Source: Holothuria scabra | Lineage: Eukaryota; Echinodermata; Holothuroidea; Aspidochirotida; Holothuriidae | NCBI GenBank assembly: GCA_037179385.1 | Contig: CM074200.1 | Location: 36,583,884 to 36,647,883 of the forward strand | DNA: 64,000 nt | Reading direction: 5' to 3' | In this document: piece after piece, positions 26,601-34,659 of the stretch | Numbering within the stretch: position 1 is the stretch's first letter | How the letters are laid out: each line of letters begins with the position of its first letter | Notes under the pieces: generated by a model | Databases searched by the model: none | What the model was told of the DNA's origin: nothing | Seen by the model: the letters and a program-made list of their open reading frames with translations, nothing else | Position numbers and translations under genes: made by a program

Positions 26601-27105
26601 ATGCACCATCGGGTTTAGGTTAAGTCAAATTTTGATACATTTTGGGAATGTGGCAAGGATTACTTCAATTACAAGGCTACATTATTTACAGTAGCCTAGG
26701 CCTAGGTTAACAAACTTGTTGCTTGCCACGAAATGGCCTAGGGCCTAGCCTAGGCCTAAGTTAGGCCTAGCCTAGGCTATGGCCAACAACGTCTTCAACT
26801 TGATGATGAATAAGTTAGTGTAGCTATAGGCATAACGATAGGACAACCTCTGCACAGTCTCGATACAACATTTCACTTACTCTTCTCTTCAGTTGTTATT
26901 TTATTTATATTATTAGTTATTACTGAAGTAGCCCAGCCCAGGCCTTACCTAAGTCACAACCACACAACATACAACAAGCGGCTAGTGCTCCTGCTGAAGC
27001 TCCCCCGGCATTCCGAACAAGGTTTGGGGCATGTACTGATAAACAACTGGCGACTCCGACGTGGTAGATGCCCAAAAATCCACATCCGGCAAAGGTAATG
27101 TTCAT
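11208..27105 (-). CDS. PNPLA2: Patatin-like phospholipase domain protein 2 / adipose triglyceride lipase, ten exons
   Basis: Predicted triacylglycerol lipase that starts lipid-droplet lipolysis by releasing a fatty acid from triacylglycerol. Coding exons on the minus strand, in order: 26949-27105, 21085-21317, 20266-20331, 18314-18466, 17922-18039, 14320-14694, 13478-13613, 13135-13251, 12514-12533 and 11208-11620. All junctions are GT-AG, the phases agree throughout, and the sum is 1788 nt (595 aa plus stop). The catalytic parts are visible: oxyanion loop GCGFLG at 7-12, nucleophile Ser37 in GASAG, and Asp156 in YVDGGISDN. Blocks such as GPLHP, SLTRVSD, SPFSGE, LYRLS.ALFPP and MCKQG, and the C-terminal PY.LP.E.A.S.T motif, match vertebrate PNPLA2 as I know it. 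The protein is longer than human ATGL (504 aa) because of an acidic linker in exon 6 and a longer tail. PNPLA3 is the close paralogue; an invertebrate pro-orthologue of both is equally compatible. The 5' UTR and poly(A) site are not resolved. Confidence 0.95.
12000..12333. mobile_element. TTAA-flanked MITE family C, copy 1 (PNPLA2 intron 9)
   Basis: Starts TTAACCCTTTCTG and ends CAAGGGGTTAA. The interior CACGATTACACACCATAG and GCAACAAAACCATA matches 16309-16498. Confidence 0.7.
12514..12533 (-). CDS. PNPLA2: PNPLA2 coding exon 9 (20-nt microexon)
   Basis: Inferred from phase. Exon 8 ends with two bases of a codon and the terminal exon needs one incoming base; only a short exon here satisfies both without a stop. 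With acceptor tagcgag|TTC and donor GGAG|gtatat the exon is 20 nt and reads (N)SDRIVG(D). The stronger-looking upstream acceptor tttcttag|CGAG would give 24 nt and break the frame. Exon 8 cannot be joined directly to exon 10 in an open frame with the visible sites. Confidence 0.7.
13135..13251 (-). CDS. PNPLA2: PNPLA2 coding exon 8
   Basis: 117 nt, completing codon 413 and running to two bases of codon 452. It encodes [18 protein letters not shown], which aligns with LLEWLPDVPEDIRWM of human ATGL. The acceptor is ctgcag and the donor GCAAA|gtaagg. Confidence 0.92.
13478..13613 (-). CDS. PNPLA2: PNPLA2 coding exon 7 (hydrophobic C-terminal region)
   Basis: 136 nt, residues 368-412 plus two bases of codon 413. 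It encodes [19 protein letters not shown] then [17 protein letters not shown], matching the human segment that contains PYTLPLESALSFTIR and belongs to the lipid-droplet-targeting half. The acceptor is ttacaaatag and the donor AGAAG|gtatga. Confidence 0.93.
13770..14375. repeat. Decayed tandem array spanning PNPLA2 intron 6 and the exon 6 donor
   Basis: About 5-6 imperfect units of 80-100 bp, each with a GATCACAT.A.TCACCTTCTACTACTTGTGG-type core and a C-rich end. The unit at 14300-14370 is the true 3' end and splice donor of exon 6. Earlier ones begin near 14215, 14125, 14035, 13935 and 13770. A C tract lies at 14193-14208. Confidence 0.7.
14320..14694 (-). CDS. PNPLA2: PNPLA2 coding exon 6 (basic then acidic linker)
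   Basis: 375 nt, residues 243-367 plus one base of codon 368. It begins with a basic stretch ([12 protein letters not shown], then [10 protein letters not shown]). It then becomes strongly acidic (many D/E, about residues 283-360, with [14 protein letters not shown]) before LPPQVVE. Nothing equally acidic exists at this position in human ATGL. RSKSLP (255-260) fits the mode-1 14-3-3 pattern and RKRAS (274-278) fits a PKA-type site; both are pattern matches only. The acceptor is tttccag and the donor GAAG|gtgagt. The donor region is repeated in decayed form in the following intron. Confidence 0.92.
15191..15274 (-). mobile_element. SINE fragment
   Basis: Contains TAGCTGGATGGAG, CAGTTTCAAACCGACTGGTT and GACCTTTTTTCCAGTTGTG, the 3' body of the tRNA-Glu SINE. 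The head is missing. Confidence 0.75.
16019..16280. mobile_element. TTAA-flanked MITE family B, copy 1 (PNPLA2 intron 5)
   Basis: TTAAAGGTAAAGAGCAGTCA at the left and TGACTGCTCCTGCCCTTTAA at the right are inverted repeats. The interior matches 49878-50090. Confidence 0.8.
16309..16498. mobile_element. TTAA-type MITE family C, copy 2 (PNPLA2 intron 5)
   Basis: Shares CAACCCTTTTG..., AACACGATTACACACCATAG and ATAGCAAAACCAT with 12000-12333. It ends GAGGTTAA. Confidence 0.7.
16590..17450 (+). other. Unassigned intronic segment, possible solo LTR
   Basis: Distinct composition, a GTGTATGTCTGTGAG tract near 17170, and an AATAAAGG near 17359 followed by T-rich sequence. I could not define TG...CA ends or a target duplication. 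Confidence 0.25.
17547..17782 (-). mobile_element. tRNA-derived SINE, copy 2 (PNPLA2 intron 5)
   Basis: Full-length copy: tail TTAGGTTAGATGGAATTTTA, body CCACGGCCTTTTTTCCAGTT, and tRNA-like head with GTCAAGTGGTTAGAGCATCA on the minus strand (A-box region). Confidence 0.85.
17922..18039 (-). CDS. PNPLA2: PNPLA2 coding exon 5 (end of patatin region)
   Basis: 118 nt, residues 204-242 plus one base of codon 243. It encodes [16 protein letters not shown] and [14 protein letters not shown], the helical segment that closes the PNPLA2/3 core. The acceptor is gtcatag and the donor AAAA|gtgagt. Confidence 0.95.
18314..18466 (-). CDS. PNPLA2: PNPLA2 coding exon 4 (catalytic Asp)
   Basis: 153 nt, phase 0/0, residues 153-203. 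It starts [12 protein letters not shown], which holds the patatin dyad aspartate (Asp156) in the DGG motif, followed by [15 protein letters not shown]. The acceptor is tgtttcag and the donor CAA|gtgagt. Confidence 0.96.
18831..19170. repeat. Direct duplication in PNPLA2 intron 3
   Basis: TTTTAAAAGACACTTTGTT followed by AAAAGAAATA.TTTCA.TGGTAATGATCTTTTGC occurs at 18831-18893 and again at about 19109-19167. Confidence 0.8.
20266..20331 (-). CDS. PNPLA2: PNPLA2 coding exon 3
   Basis: A 66-nt exon, phase 0 on both sides, residues 131-152 ([13 protein letters not shown]...IPP). The acceptor is ttttccag and the donor ACT|gtaagt. It matches the short patatin-domain segment that precedes the catalytic Asp in the vertebrate protein. 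Confidence 0.95.
21085..21317 (-). CDS. PNPLA2: PNPLA2 coding exon 2
   Basis: Residues 53-130. The acceptor is gaacag|GTACAA and the donor CAG|gtaaat; length 233 nt. The split Gly codon joins exon 1 in frame. It contains the GPLHPRFDI block and the [13 protein letters not shown] strand-turn typical of PNPLA2/3, ending SKEDLIQ, equivalent to SKDELIQ in human. Confidence 0.95.
21821..22069 (-). mobile_element. tRNA-derived SINE, copy 3 (PNPLA2 intron 1)
   Basis: Tail CAGTTAGATAATG, body AACCAATTGGTTTAAGTTGA, and head with GGTCAAGTGGTTAGAGCATC on the minus strand. Confidence 0.85.
23155..23270. repeat. Dispersed repeat, mate at 63605-63705
   Basis: TTGAATTTTG-GGCA... then CAAATCACTGTGAGGAGTGT and TGCACACCTA match the 63.6 kb copy, whose start (CAGGCCTTGAATTTTG) looks like a hAT terminus. 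Confidence 0.65.
23955..24115 (+). repeat. Minisatellite interrupted by the LINE at 24120-25095
   Basis: Units of about 45-50 bp built from CAACTCCACTTTCAAATATA and TCTTGAAAGCTTCTGTCACT. A related unit resumes at 25105-25165 after the LINE, so the LINE landed inside the array. Confidence 0.75.
24120..25095 (+). mobile_element. 5'-truncated non-LTR retrotransposon (CR1/Jockey-like), frameshifted
   Basis: Reverse-transcriptase palm and thumb region. It starts at [21 protein letters not shown] (24138 on), passes through the catalytic FADD box (24232-24243) and reaches [12 protein letters not shown] frameshift near 24400 follows, then the [18 protein letters not shown] block. The C-terminal part holds [11 protein letters not shown] and [10 protein letters not shown] before the stop at 25036. 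The 3' tail ends in (GAA)n at about 25082-25094. No endonuclease or ORF1 remains. Confidence 0.9.
25643..25731 (+). repeat. 28-bp minisatellite with telomere-like TTAGGG
   Basis: Three units beginning GTAGGGTTACATACTCATAG, TTAGGGTTACGTACGCATAG and TTAGGGTTACGTACCCATAG, with a fourth TTAGGG. Confidence 0.85.
25859..25880. repeat. 22-bp perfect palindrome
   Basis: GGTATACGTAT followed by its exact reverse complement, with no spacer. Confidence 0.9.
25950..26036 (+). mobile_element. tRNA-like (Leu/Ser-class) pseudogene or SINE head
   Basis: A-box-like TAGCGCAGTAGGCAAGGGC and B-box-like GGTTCTGGTCC at the right spacing for a tRNA with a long variable arm. The acceptor ends do not pair and the T stem has two mismatches, so it is not a working tRNA. 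TACTAACA follows, a tail I associate with such invertebrate repeats. Confidence 0.6.
26693..26785. repeat. AGGCCTAGG palindrome cluster
   Basis: CCTAGGCCTAGG, GGGCCTAGCCTAGGCCTAAG and AGGCCTAGCCTAGGC occur within 90 bp. Confidence 0.8.
26949..27105 (-). CDS. PNPLA2: PNPLA2 coding exon 1 (start, oxyanion loop, nucleophile)
   Basis: Encodes residues 1-52 plus the first base of codon 53. The ATG is chosen because the sequence directly continues [21 protein letters not shown], the first conserved strand and helix of the family (human has about eight extra N-terminal residues). It carries the oxyanion loop (7-12) and the nucleophile elbow GASAG with Ser37. The donor is CTTAG|gtaagg. Compared with human, about three residues are missing between LVRNA and GASAG, where the beta strand leading into the elbow should be. 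The segment upstream (27106 onwards) was not resolved into a 5' UTR. Confidence 0.93.
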
Positions 27106-28992
27106 AATTGAAACGAATTAAATGCAAGTAGATGCGAAGTAACGTCGCATAGAGCCAATTTTCACAGTTAAGTATGGCAAGAAGTCAATCGGTTCCGTCA
27201 AAACAAGTTCAAAACAAACCCATGACATTAATTGAAATAAGTATCTTAACTTCATAGAGACGTACGGTGTACTAGTATTATGTACGACCTGTGTACTTGA
27301 TATGTATGGAGTACTAAGCCGCGCCGGCCGGTTATAGTACTAAATACTACGACACAGATTATGGTCCGTGTAGAGGCGGAGCGCTGACGCACGATAAAGT
27401 AAAAATACAAAGTGACTCCATTATGCTTCCACATTTTTCTTTGACAATATTTGTAACTCTGTACTTTTTTCAGAAGATGAAAAATACTGTTAAAAATTTG
27501 ACCCTTTGGTGAATAAATATGAAAAATTTTACACAACATCTTGTTAAAACTAATATTTTTATCACTATTCTATAAACTAATGGGACTTTTGTGTTCAAAA
27601 TATCAAGTATTCTTTGCTGGACAAATGCAGAATGGAGTGGAAACATGAAAATGATGTAGACTATTATTATTCATAATTTTTGGGGCTCGCACAGTACGTC
27701 ACGTTTAAACATGCGATATGGTCAGTTACGAAAAAGTCACGTGCACAAAACATTCAACAAGATGGGAGGGAGTCGGCTCTCTCCAAATCAAAGCACAGGG
27801 TACTTTTCTATTTTCAGGGACATGACTGAATCAAAAGCCAAAGGCTTCTAGGCTTACAATAGTCGCGAGCGTGACTGCCATCCTAATTTATCCCTCCCCA
27901 CGCAACACACTTTCTGAAACTTTCTATCGAAATGAATGGGGACTGCATGCGCTTTACCAGTTTACGCGACTTCACAATGATACCCGTACGGTGTTCTGTG
28001 GTGTGGAAGCTACACTTCATTTTTGGAAGTTGCAGTGATCAAAGTGGTTTAAGCCTGCTTTAAATTTTTGACCTTTCAAGAGACATCAATGATCAAGTTA
28101 GTAGAGTTAGATGAAGTTTAAGGGCCCATTGCTCAAGTGATCAAAAAAAAAAAGCTGCAATATTTACGTTAGGTCTGAGAAAAGAAAGATATGACAGCTT
28201 GTCAGTGATTTCAACAAGAACCATGATTTCAAAAGTGAGGGAGGGGGGGGGGGAGAACTGAGGGCACATGGAAATGTTTGGGGCAATAATTAGTGTCACC
28301 CAAAGCACTTGTCTGCGTAGCAGACTATGGGTCATATTCCTTGATCAGTATTAATCACTGTTATCCTAACAATATATATGGTTTGTGAAGGACTGAACAG
28401 ACCGAGTCTGCTCCGTGAGGTTTTAAAGAACAAGCTCTTTAGGGCAGGGTCAATGGGACCGCCTTAGAGCACTGGTGGGGTTCAGTGGGGTCCAAATACT
28501 TTTCAGGTTTAAGTACATCTGTGGCTACCTAAAGCCTAAGCATATGTGTATTTTACTTTTTGGAAGATTGATCCATGAACGGCCCAGGACCCCTCTTCCA
28601 TTGGGAAAACTCTTGATGAGCTTGGGGTCTATGGGGCAATATATGGTCCGGCTCCGAAGCTGTGAGGTTGCAGCATACGTCTGCGTGAAAAACAAACGGC
28701 AAGGTGCGTTTATTTTCCATTGGCTTACATGGGACTACTAAGCTACAGTGTAGAGCTAGAGGGAGTCCAAGGAGCACAGTCCGGAGGAGTTTGAAGTCTT
28801 AGTAGGGGTAGGCCTAGGCCTACGGTGTAAAAGTAGTCAGGAAAAAAGTCTTTGAAAATATAGGCCTAATATTAAGTTTTCACTATTTCGTTAATGCACG
28901 TCCGAGTCTGAGTGAAGGGGTCTGACTATGAGGGTAAATGCCCCAGCTGGTGCCGCCACTGATAGTAGGCTGAAAAGAAATCAGCTTTCGCC
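27106..28992. other. PNPLA2 upstream region, no gene seen
   Basis: Holds a CACGTG E-box at 27738-27743 and a short poly-G run near 28244. No TATA box or upstream exon could be fixed. The E-box alone is not evidence of regulation. Confidence 0.4.
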
Positions 28993-31047
28993 TAGCACAC
29001 CAGGGGCGGCGCCAGGATTTGCCCGACAGGGGGCCAAGCTCCTCGACAAGGGGGCCAGCAGTTCAAGACCCGACAAAGGCGATGTGTTAGATCCGGTGAG
29101 ACGTAACTCGACAGAATTTGAGGCGCGCGTAGCGCGCCGAAATTTTTGACCTTTTTTGAACAAACACTTAAAAAGGTGAAGTTTATTTTTTGAAAGAAAT
29201 TTGGCTTTTGTAATGACAATTACGAATTTGGGGTATTTATTGAAGAATCTATCCTTGATGTGAACAAATTCAAAAACGTTTTACACGCGACAGCTGAAAT
29301 TCTGTTGGGGTTATGCATTTAATCGTTCTTGTCCTACGTACTAAGGTCTCAAGACGAGACTTAAAGTTTGCCCGAAAAGTTTTTTATCCTCTTTTGAACC
29401 AAGATTTGAAAATTAAGAGCTTATTTTGTTGCAGAAATTTTGGAATTGAATATAAGAAAATTTGGTTTTTGGTAAGGTTATATTAAAAAAAATTGGGTTC
29501 CTTATTAAGTGTTATGCCTTTTAAGAGCAAAATCAGGTAGAATGTCGGGGTGATTAACAGAGTTGTCTGGTTATTTGTTGTACTGAGTATCCATCAAAAT
29601 TGGAAAATTGTGCCACTTTTAACAATCTGAAACTTATATTATGACAGATTTTGATGTTTTTATGGAAGAATTTGACCTTCTTATAAGAAAAATCAAGTAG
29701 GGAGTAATCTGTAGTTTTGTACAGCTTTGTTGGGGTTACTGAATATCATCAGGTAGATTAATGCCCTCGAACCATATTGGTAAATGTTCCGTGGAAAATG
29801 TTTGGCTTCCCATATATTTGAAGTTCTGACATAGGCCGACGGGGAGGGGATAGAATTGTTTTGTTTTTCTTTTGTCCGAAAAATATAATATTGCCCGAAA
29901 AACTACAAGTGGAGCGCACAGATATTTGTGAAAAATTAAGAACCTCCAGAAAGCAGGAAAAGGCATTTCCGCGACCGTGCTGGTAACTAGAAACAAAGTA
30001 CCGATATAGTTATTATTTTGAGCTTTCTTTCGCAATAAAATTTTCACTTTGTAATACTGCCCCAAAACGAAGAATAATATGCAAGCATGCATTGTTCTGT
30101 AATGTAATCTTTTCGACCAAAACACTATCTAAGCGGAGCGCCACCCATCAGTTGGCGCGGAACGTAAAGAAAATTGTTAAAAAAAACTAACACCACAGAC
30201 ACCCGAAAATGACATTTCCCAGACTTGAGCAGTCTTTATTTTGAGCTTTTCTTTGAAATAGAAATTTCACTTTAATAGAAAAAAAGAACAACTTGATAAG
30301 TGATCAGAAAACTACCAGATAAAAGGTACGGTAATGCTACAATTACATGTAATGGAATTGTCTCTTTTCGGGGGGAAACTATGCAAAAACACTGTTTTTT
30401 TTTACTCTCACCAGAATTCTTTGTTATATTCAATTGCAATATCCACTCAAAAAAAGGAAATTTTCTTCGTGACTGCCCGAACTCCAGACAAAATGATCTT
30501 ACTTCCAACGTATTTGAAAAAATGTCACGTTACAAGGTGGCTTCAAATGAATTTTCAGTCAGACTTAAGGGGAGACATATTCAAGCCACTGTTTATCATT
30601 ATGTGTAGCCCAAAATGGCCTGGCCAATTTTCGTTACCTTTTCTAGAATTCGGTTGTTGGGACAGGCCAGATGGCAGACCATTGGGCAGTGCACGTCGGA
30701 CGCACCTTTAGGGTCGGGAGGACTTTAGAAAAAGACCATTGGGTAATGCCTGCGCACGAAAAGCCACTCGTCCGTTTTTGTAAGGAAAATTTGGAATTGT
30801 CAGTTTCCTTGAAGAATATGGTCTTCTAGTAAGCAAAATCAAGAAGATCGTCGGGGGTGACTGAAGTTATCAGGCCTACATTTTTTTTATCGTGGGCCTG
30901 TATATGAAAGATCCCCGATGAAATTGGGTTTTCTCTCCACAACAGGGGGAGTGAAGTCTTCCCCAACGGGGGCATGGCCTTGCGCGCACGGATTGAAGAT
31001 GGGAGGAGGGGTGGCAGAACTAGTAAGAAGTGATTAAAACCGATTAA

Positions 31048-31422
31048 AGGCCAGGTCACACTACAACGATATCGGATCGGATTTCGCTCCGATTTTTGTG
31101 AGGGTTTATTAATATCTCCTTCATCTTTGGTCGGAAAGAAAGGTTAGAAAATTCTAAGTAACTTACACCAATTATTCCGTGACGCCACATCCACAGACAA
31201 CTTTTATCGGATACGCGTAGTTCGATAAAAGCTATTTGACAATGTGGCGTCACGAAATAAGTAGTATATATTTGACTTCCGTATTCCGCTCATACCGATC
31301 GTATATTTACACAGGATGGCAAATTTTTGGTTCTTCCCGAAAATGGATGGAGGAGATTTTAACTAAAACTGACAGAAATCGGATAGTAATCCTATCCGAT
31401 ATCGCTGTAGTGTGTACTGAGC
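31048..31422. mobile_element. TTAA-flanked foldback MITE nested in hAT copy 1
   Basis: TTAA at 31044-31047 and 31423-31426. Inverted ends AGGCCAGGTCACACTACAAC and TGTAGTGTGTACTGAGC, with ACGATATCGGAT inside both. The centre pairs GTGACGCCACAT with ATGTGGCGTCAC. It is absent at the equivalent place in hAT copy 2. Confidence 0.85.
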
Positions 31423-31734
31423 TTAAAATCGATGCATCAAAAATAGGTTTACAAACGAAAAACAAAAAAATCACAAAGAAAAAAAAGTTCACAATCATCC
31501 ATCCAGTAACTTCAGTCTTTTACGTTCTTCATTTTAAGGCCTTCCGCAAAAAAATGCCGCCCTTCCCCGACGGGGGATTAGATAGGACAATTAAGGTACA
31601 TGTAATGAGGTATAACAGAGCTAAGAAAAAATGATCGAAATTCGATTCCCAATATGCTTTAAAATAGCATTGCAAAACAAAAAAATGTGTTCAAGATCAC
31701 CCAACTGGTAACTTCAGTCCTTTTAGGTTTTTTA

Positions 31735-31826
31735 ATTAATTAAATAATTAATTGATGAATTAAAACTAATTTAAACTAATTAATCGATTAAATAATTAAT
31801 TGATTGATTAATTAATTAATTTTTTA
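31735..31826. repeat. TTAATTAA-rich low-complexity tract
   Basis: Repeated TTAATTAA and ATTGATTGAT words inside hAT copy 1. Confidence 0.9.
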
Positions 31827-31950
31827 TTTTTAGGCCTCCCCGACGAAATCGCCGACCTTCCCCGACGGGGGGGGGGGCATTGTTCCCCGACGGGGGCGCC
31901 ATGGCCCCCCCCCCCCCCCCCCCCCCGCTGGCGCCACCCTTGTAGCACAC

Positions 31951-32217
31951 CGTTCTGGTCAGTTGAAAACCAGCCTCCCGGTAGTCCGATAGGCCAAAGG
32001 GTATATGCCCTGTAGTTGAACACCGAGACCCAAAACGTCCATTTTAATCTTAGGCCTAACGTGCGTTAGCATTTAGCCCACCCTCTAGGAAGGAGTGTTC
32101 GGATAGGGTACATCAGATATCAGTCAACTAGCTGTTACAGGTATGGCCATAATTATACTGGTCATATTTGTTACACTGATTACCTATAGTTTCTGTTCCA
32201 GTGTCGTTATAATTTGT
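31951..32217. other. Unique spacer between the inverted hAT copies
   Basis: About 270 bp of ordinary sequence separating two independent insertions; it would form the loop of the inverted repeat. Confidence 0.7.
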
Positions 32218-32225
32218 CAACGAAT

Positions 32226-34651
32226 CACGGGTGGCGCCAGCGGGGGCCGTGGCCCCCCTCGTCGGGGACCACTGCCCCCCCCCCCCGTCGGAGAAGGTCG
32301 GCGATTTTGTCTGGGAGGCCTAAAAAATAAAAAAAAAATAATAATCCAAAAAAGGAAGAAAAAAAGAAAAACAAAACCTACATGGACTTAAATTACTGGA
32401 TGGGTGAACTAAGTTATGTTTTGAAATGCTATTTTGATACATATCGGAATCGATTTTCAATCACTTCTTCTTTGCTCGGTTAAACCTCATTTCATGTACC
32501 TTATCCTATTTCCTCCCCCGTCGTGAAAGGACGGCAACTTCTTTCGGTGAGGCCTAAAATTGAACGTCAAGGACTGAAGTTACTGGAAGTAGGATCATGA
32601 TTTTTTTTTCTTTTTGAACTATTTTATTCTTTTGTAACGGTATTTTAATGCCTATCTGAATCTGTTTTAATCACTTCTTATTAGCTCTGTTATCCCTCAT
32701 CCCATCTTCAGTCCGCAAGGTCATGCCTCCGTCTGGGAAGGCTGCCCTGCCCCCTGTTGTTGAGAAAACCCTATTTCGTCGGGGAGCCTTCATCTGCATG
32801 CCGACGTTAAACTGATAAAAGATGCGGATCTTATAAACTTCAGTCATCCGAACGGTCTTCTTGATTTTGCTCACTAGAAGACCATATTCTTCAAGAAAAC
32901 TGACAATTCCGAATTTTCCTGGCAAAAACAGACGAGATGTTGTTCAGGTGCATGCAGTGCCCAATGTTCTGCCACCTGACTGCCTGACGTGCCCATACAG
33001 CCGAATTCTAGTAAGGGTAATGAAAATATTAGACAGGCCGTTTCAGCTACACGCAGGCTAATGATAAACAGTAGTGTGAAAGTGTCTCCCAATAAGTCTG
33101 ACTGAAAATTCATTCGAATCCACCTTGTAACTTGGCATATTTTCAAAAATTCAAATACATAGGAAGAAAATTCATTTATAGTTCAGGAAGTCACGTAGAA
33201 AGTCTCATCTTTTTAGCGGGCCTTGCAATGGACTACAACGACGATTCCTAATAGAGGCAAGAACATTACATCTAATTAATTGCAGCAGTACCCTTTTATC
33301 TGGTAATTTTTTGATCACTCAGCAAGTTGGGTTTTTCTATTGAAGTGAAACTTTCATTTTAAAGGAAAGCTCAAAATAATGACTGCTTCGTTACTAGTTA
33401 CAAGTCTTGAAAATGCCTGTTCCGGCTGTCTGAAGGGTTTAAGAATTTTCTGTACGCTTCGCGCCAGTGATGGTGGCGCTCCGCTTAGATAGAGTGTTTT
33501 GGTCGAACAGATTACTTAACAGAACATTGCAAGCTTGCAAATTAATTTTCGTTTTGGGACAATACTATGAAGTGAAAATTTTATTGCGAAGGAAAGCTCA
33601 AAATAATGACTGATTTGTTTTTAGGTACGAGCCCGGGCAATGCCATTTCCTGCTGTCTAGGGGTTCCCAATTTTTAAAAAAAATTCTGTGATCTGCACTT
33701 TGATAGTCGTTCGGGCAAAATTACATTGTTCGGACAAAAGAGACAATTCTGCCCCTCTCAAACTGAAACGCTCCCGCTATTTCAATGTATAAGATATAAA
33801 ACTTCAAATGTATGGGAAGCTAAACTGTTTCCGCGGGAAAATTTTCCCAATACGGTACGAGGGCCTCAATCTGCATGATGATATTCAGTAACCTCGCCAA
33901 CCAAACTACAGATTACACCTTACTTGATTTTCTTGTAAGAAGATTAGATTCTCCCATAAAACCCTTAAATCTGTCACAAAATTACAAGTTTTCTTCAGTA
34001 TAAGCTTCAGATTGTTAAAAGTGGCAAAATTTTTCACTTTCGATGGATACCTCGTACAATAAATAACCAAAGCCAACTCTGTTAATCGCCTCAACATTCT
34101 ACCTAATTTTGCTCTTGAAAGTCATATCACATAATTAAAAACCCAAATATTTCATAACTAAACTGTACCCCAAACCAAATTTTCTTCCATTGAATTCCAA
34201 AATTTCTCAAATAAAATAAGCTCTAATTTTTCAAATCTTCGTTCAAAAAAGGAAAAACCTTTTCGGGCAACCTAGTCTTGTGTTGAAGGCTTAGTATAGG
34301 CCTAGTACGATTGAATGCGTAACCCCAAAATATTGACAGCTGTCGCCTATATAACGTTTTTAATTTTTCCCATATGGAGGACAGATCCTTCAATAAACAC
34401 CTCAACTTTTTAAAGGTCCTCTCAAAAGCAAAATTTCTTCAAAAAATTTTAAATTTTGTCTTCAAAATAACCTCCGGATTTTTAAGTATTTGTTGTAAAG
34501 AAGGCCAAAAATTTCACGCGCTGCGCGCGCCTCAAAATGTTAAGTCACGTCCCACCGGGACTAACTCAAAGCCTTTGTCGGGGCCTTGAAATGCTGGCCC
34601 CCCTGTCGGGGAGCTTGGCCCCCTGTCGGGGAAATCCTGGCGCCACCCCTG
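32226..34651. mobile_element. hAT-like element, copy 2 (2426 bp), opposite orientation, perfect 8-bp TSD
   Basis: Begins CACGGGTGGCGCCAGCGGG and ends CCTGGCGCCACCCCTG. The flanks CAACGAAT (32218-32225) and CAACGAAT (34652-34659) are identical. It aligns along its length with the reverse complement of 29001-31942 but lacks the nested TTAA element. Confidence 0.9.
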
Positions 34652-34659
34652 CAACGAAT

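Larger units (their letters stand above)
25240..26610 (+). mobile_element. Second LINE fragment, split by a TIR element
   Basis: The left part (25240-25456) encodes frameshifted pieces such as [20 protein letters not shown]. The right part (26352-26610) resumes [18 protein letters not shown] and then [14 protein letters not shown]. These are consecutive blocks in CR1/L2-type reverse transcriptase C-termini. The intervening ~895 bp is a separate insertion. Confidence 0.85.
29001..31942. mobile_element. hAT-like element, copy 1 (2942 bp), perfect 8-bp TSD
   Basis: Begins CAGGGGCGGCGCCAGG and ends CTGGCGCCACCCTTG. The flanks TAGCACAC (28993-29000) and TAGCACAC (31943-31950) are identical 8-mers. 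CAGGG...CCCTG ends and 8-bp duplications are hAT hallmarks. No transposase frame is visible, so it is non-autonomous or dead. Internal ~350-bp blocks ending in AGGCCT..CCCCGACGGGG repeat in tandem. A TTAA element is nested at 31048-31422. Confidence 0.9.

Noticed and set aside
27738..27743. CACGTG E-box as a PNPLA2 promoter element
   Set aside because: A single hexamer 630 bp upstream of the ATG, with no mapped transcription start, is not evidence of regulation.
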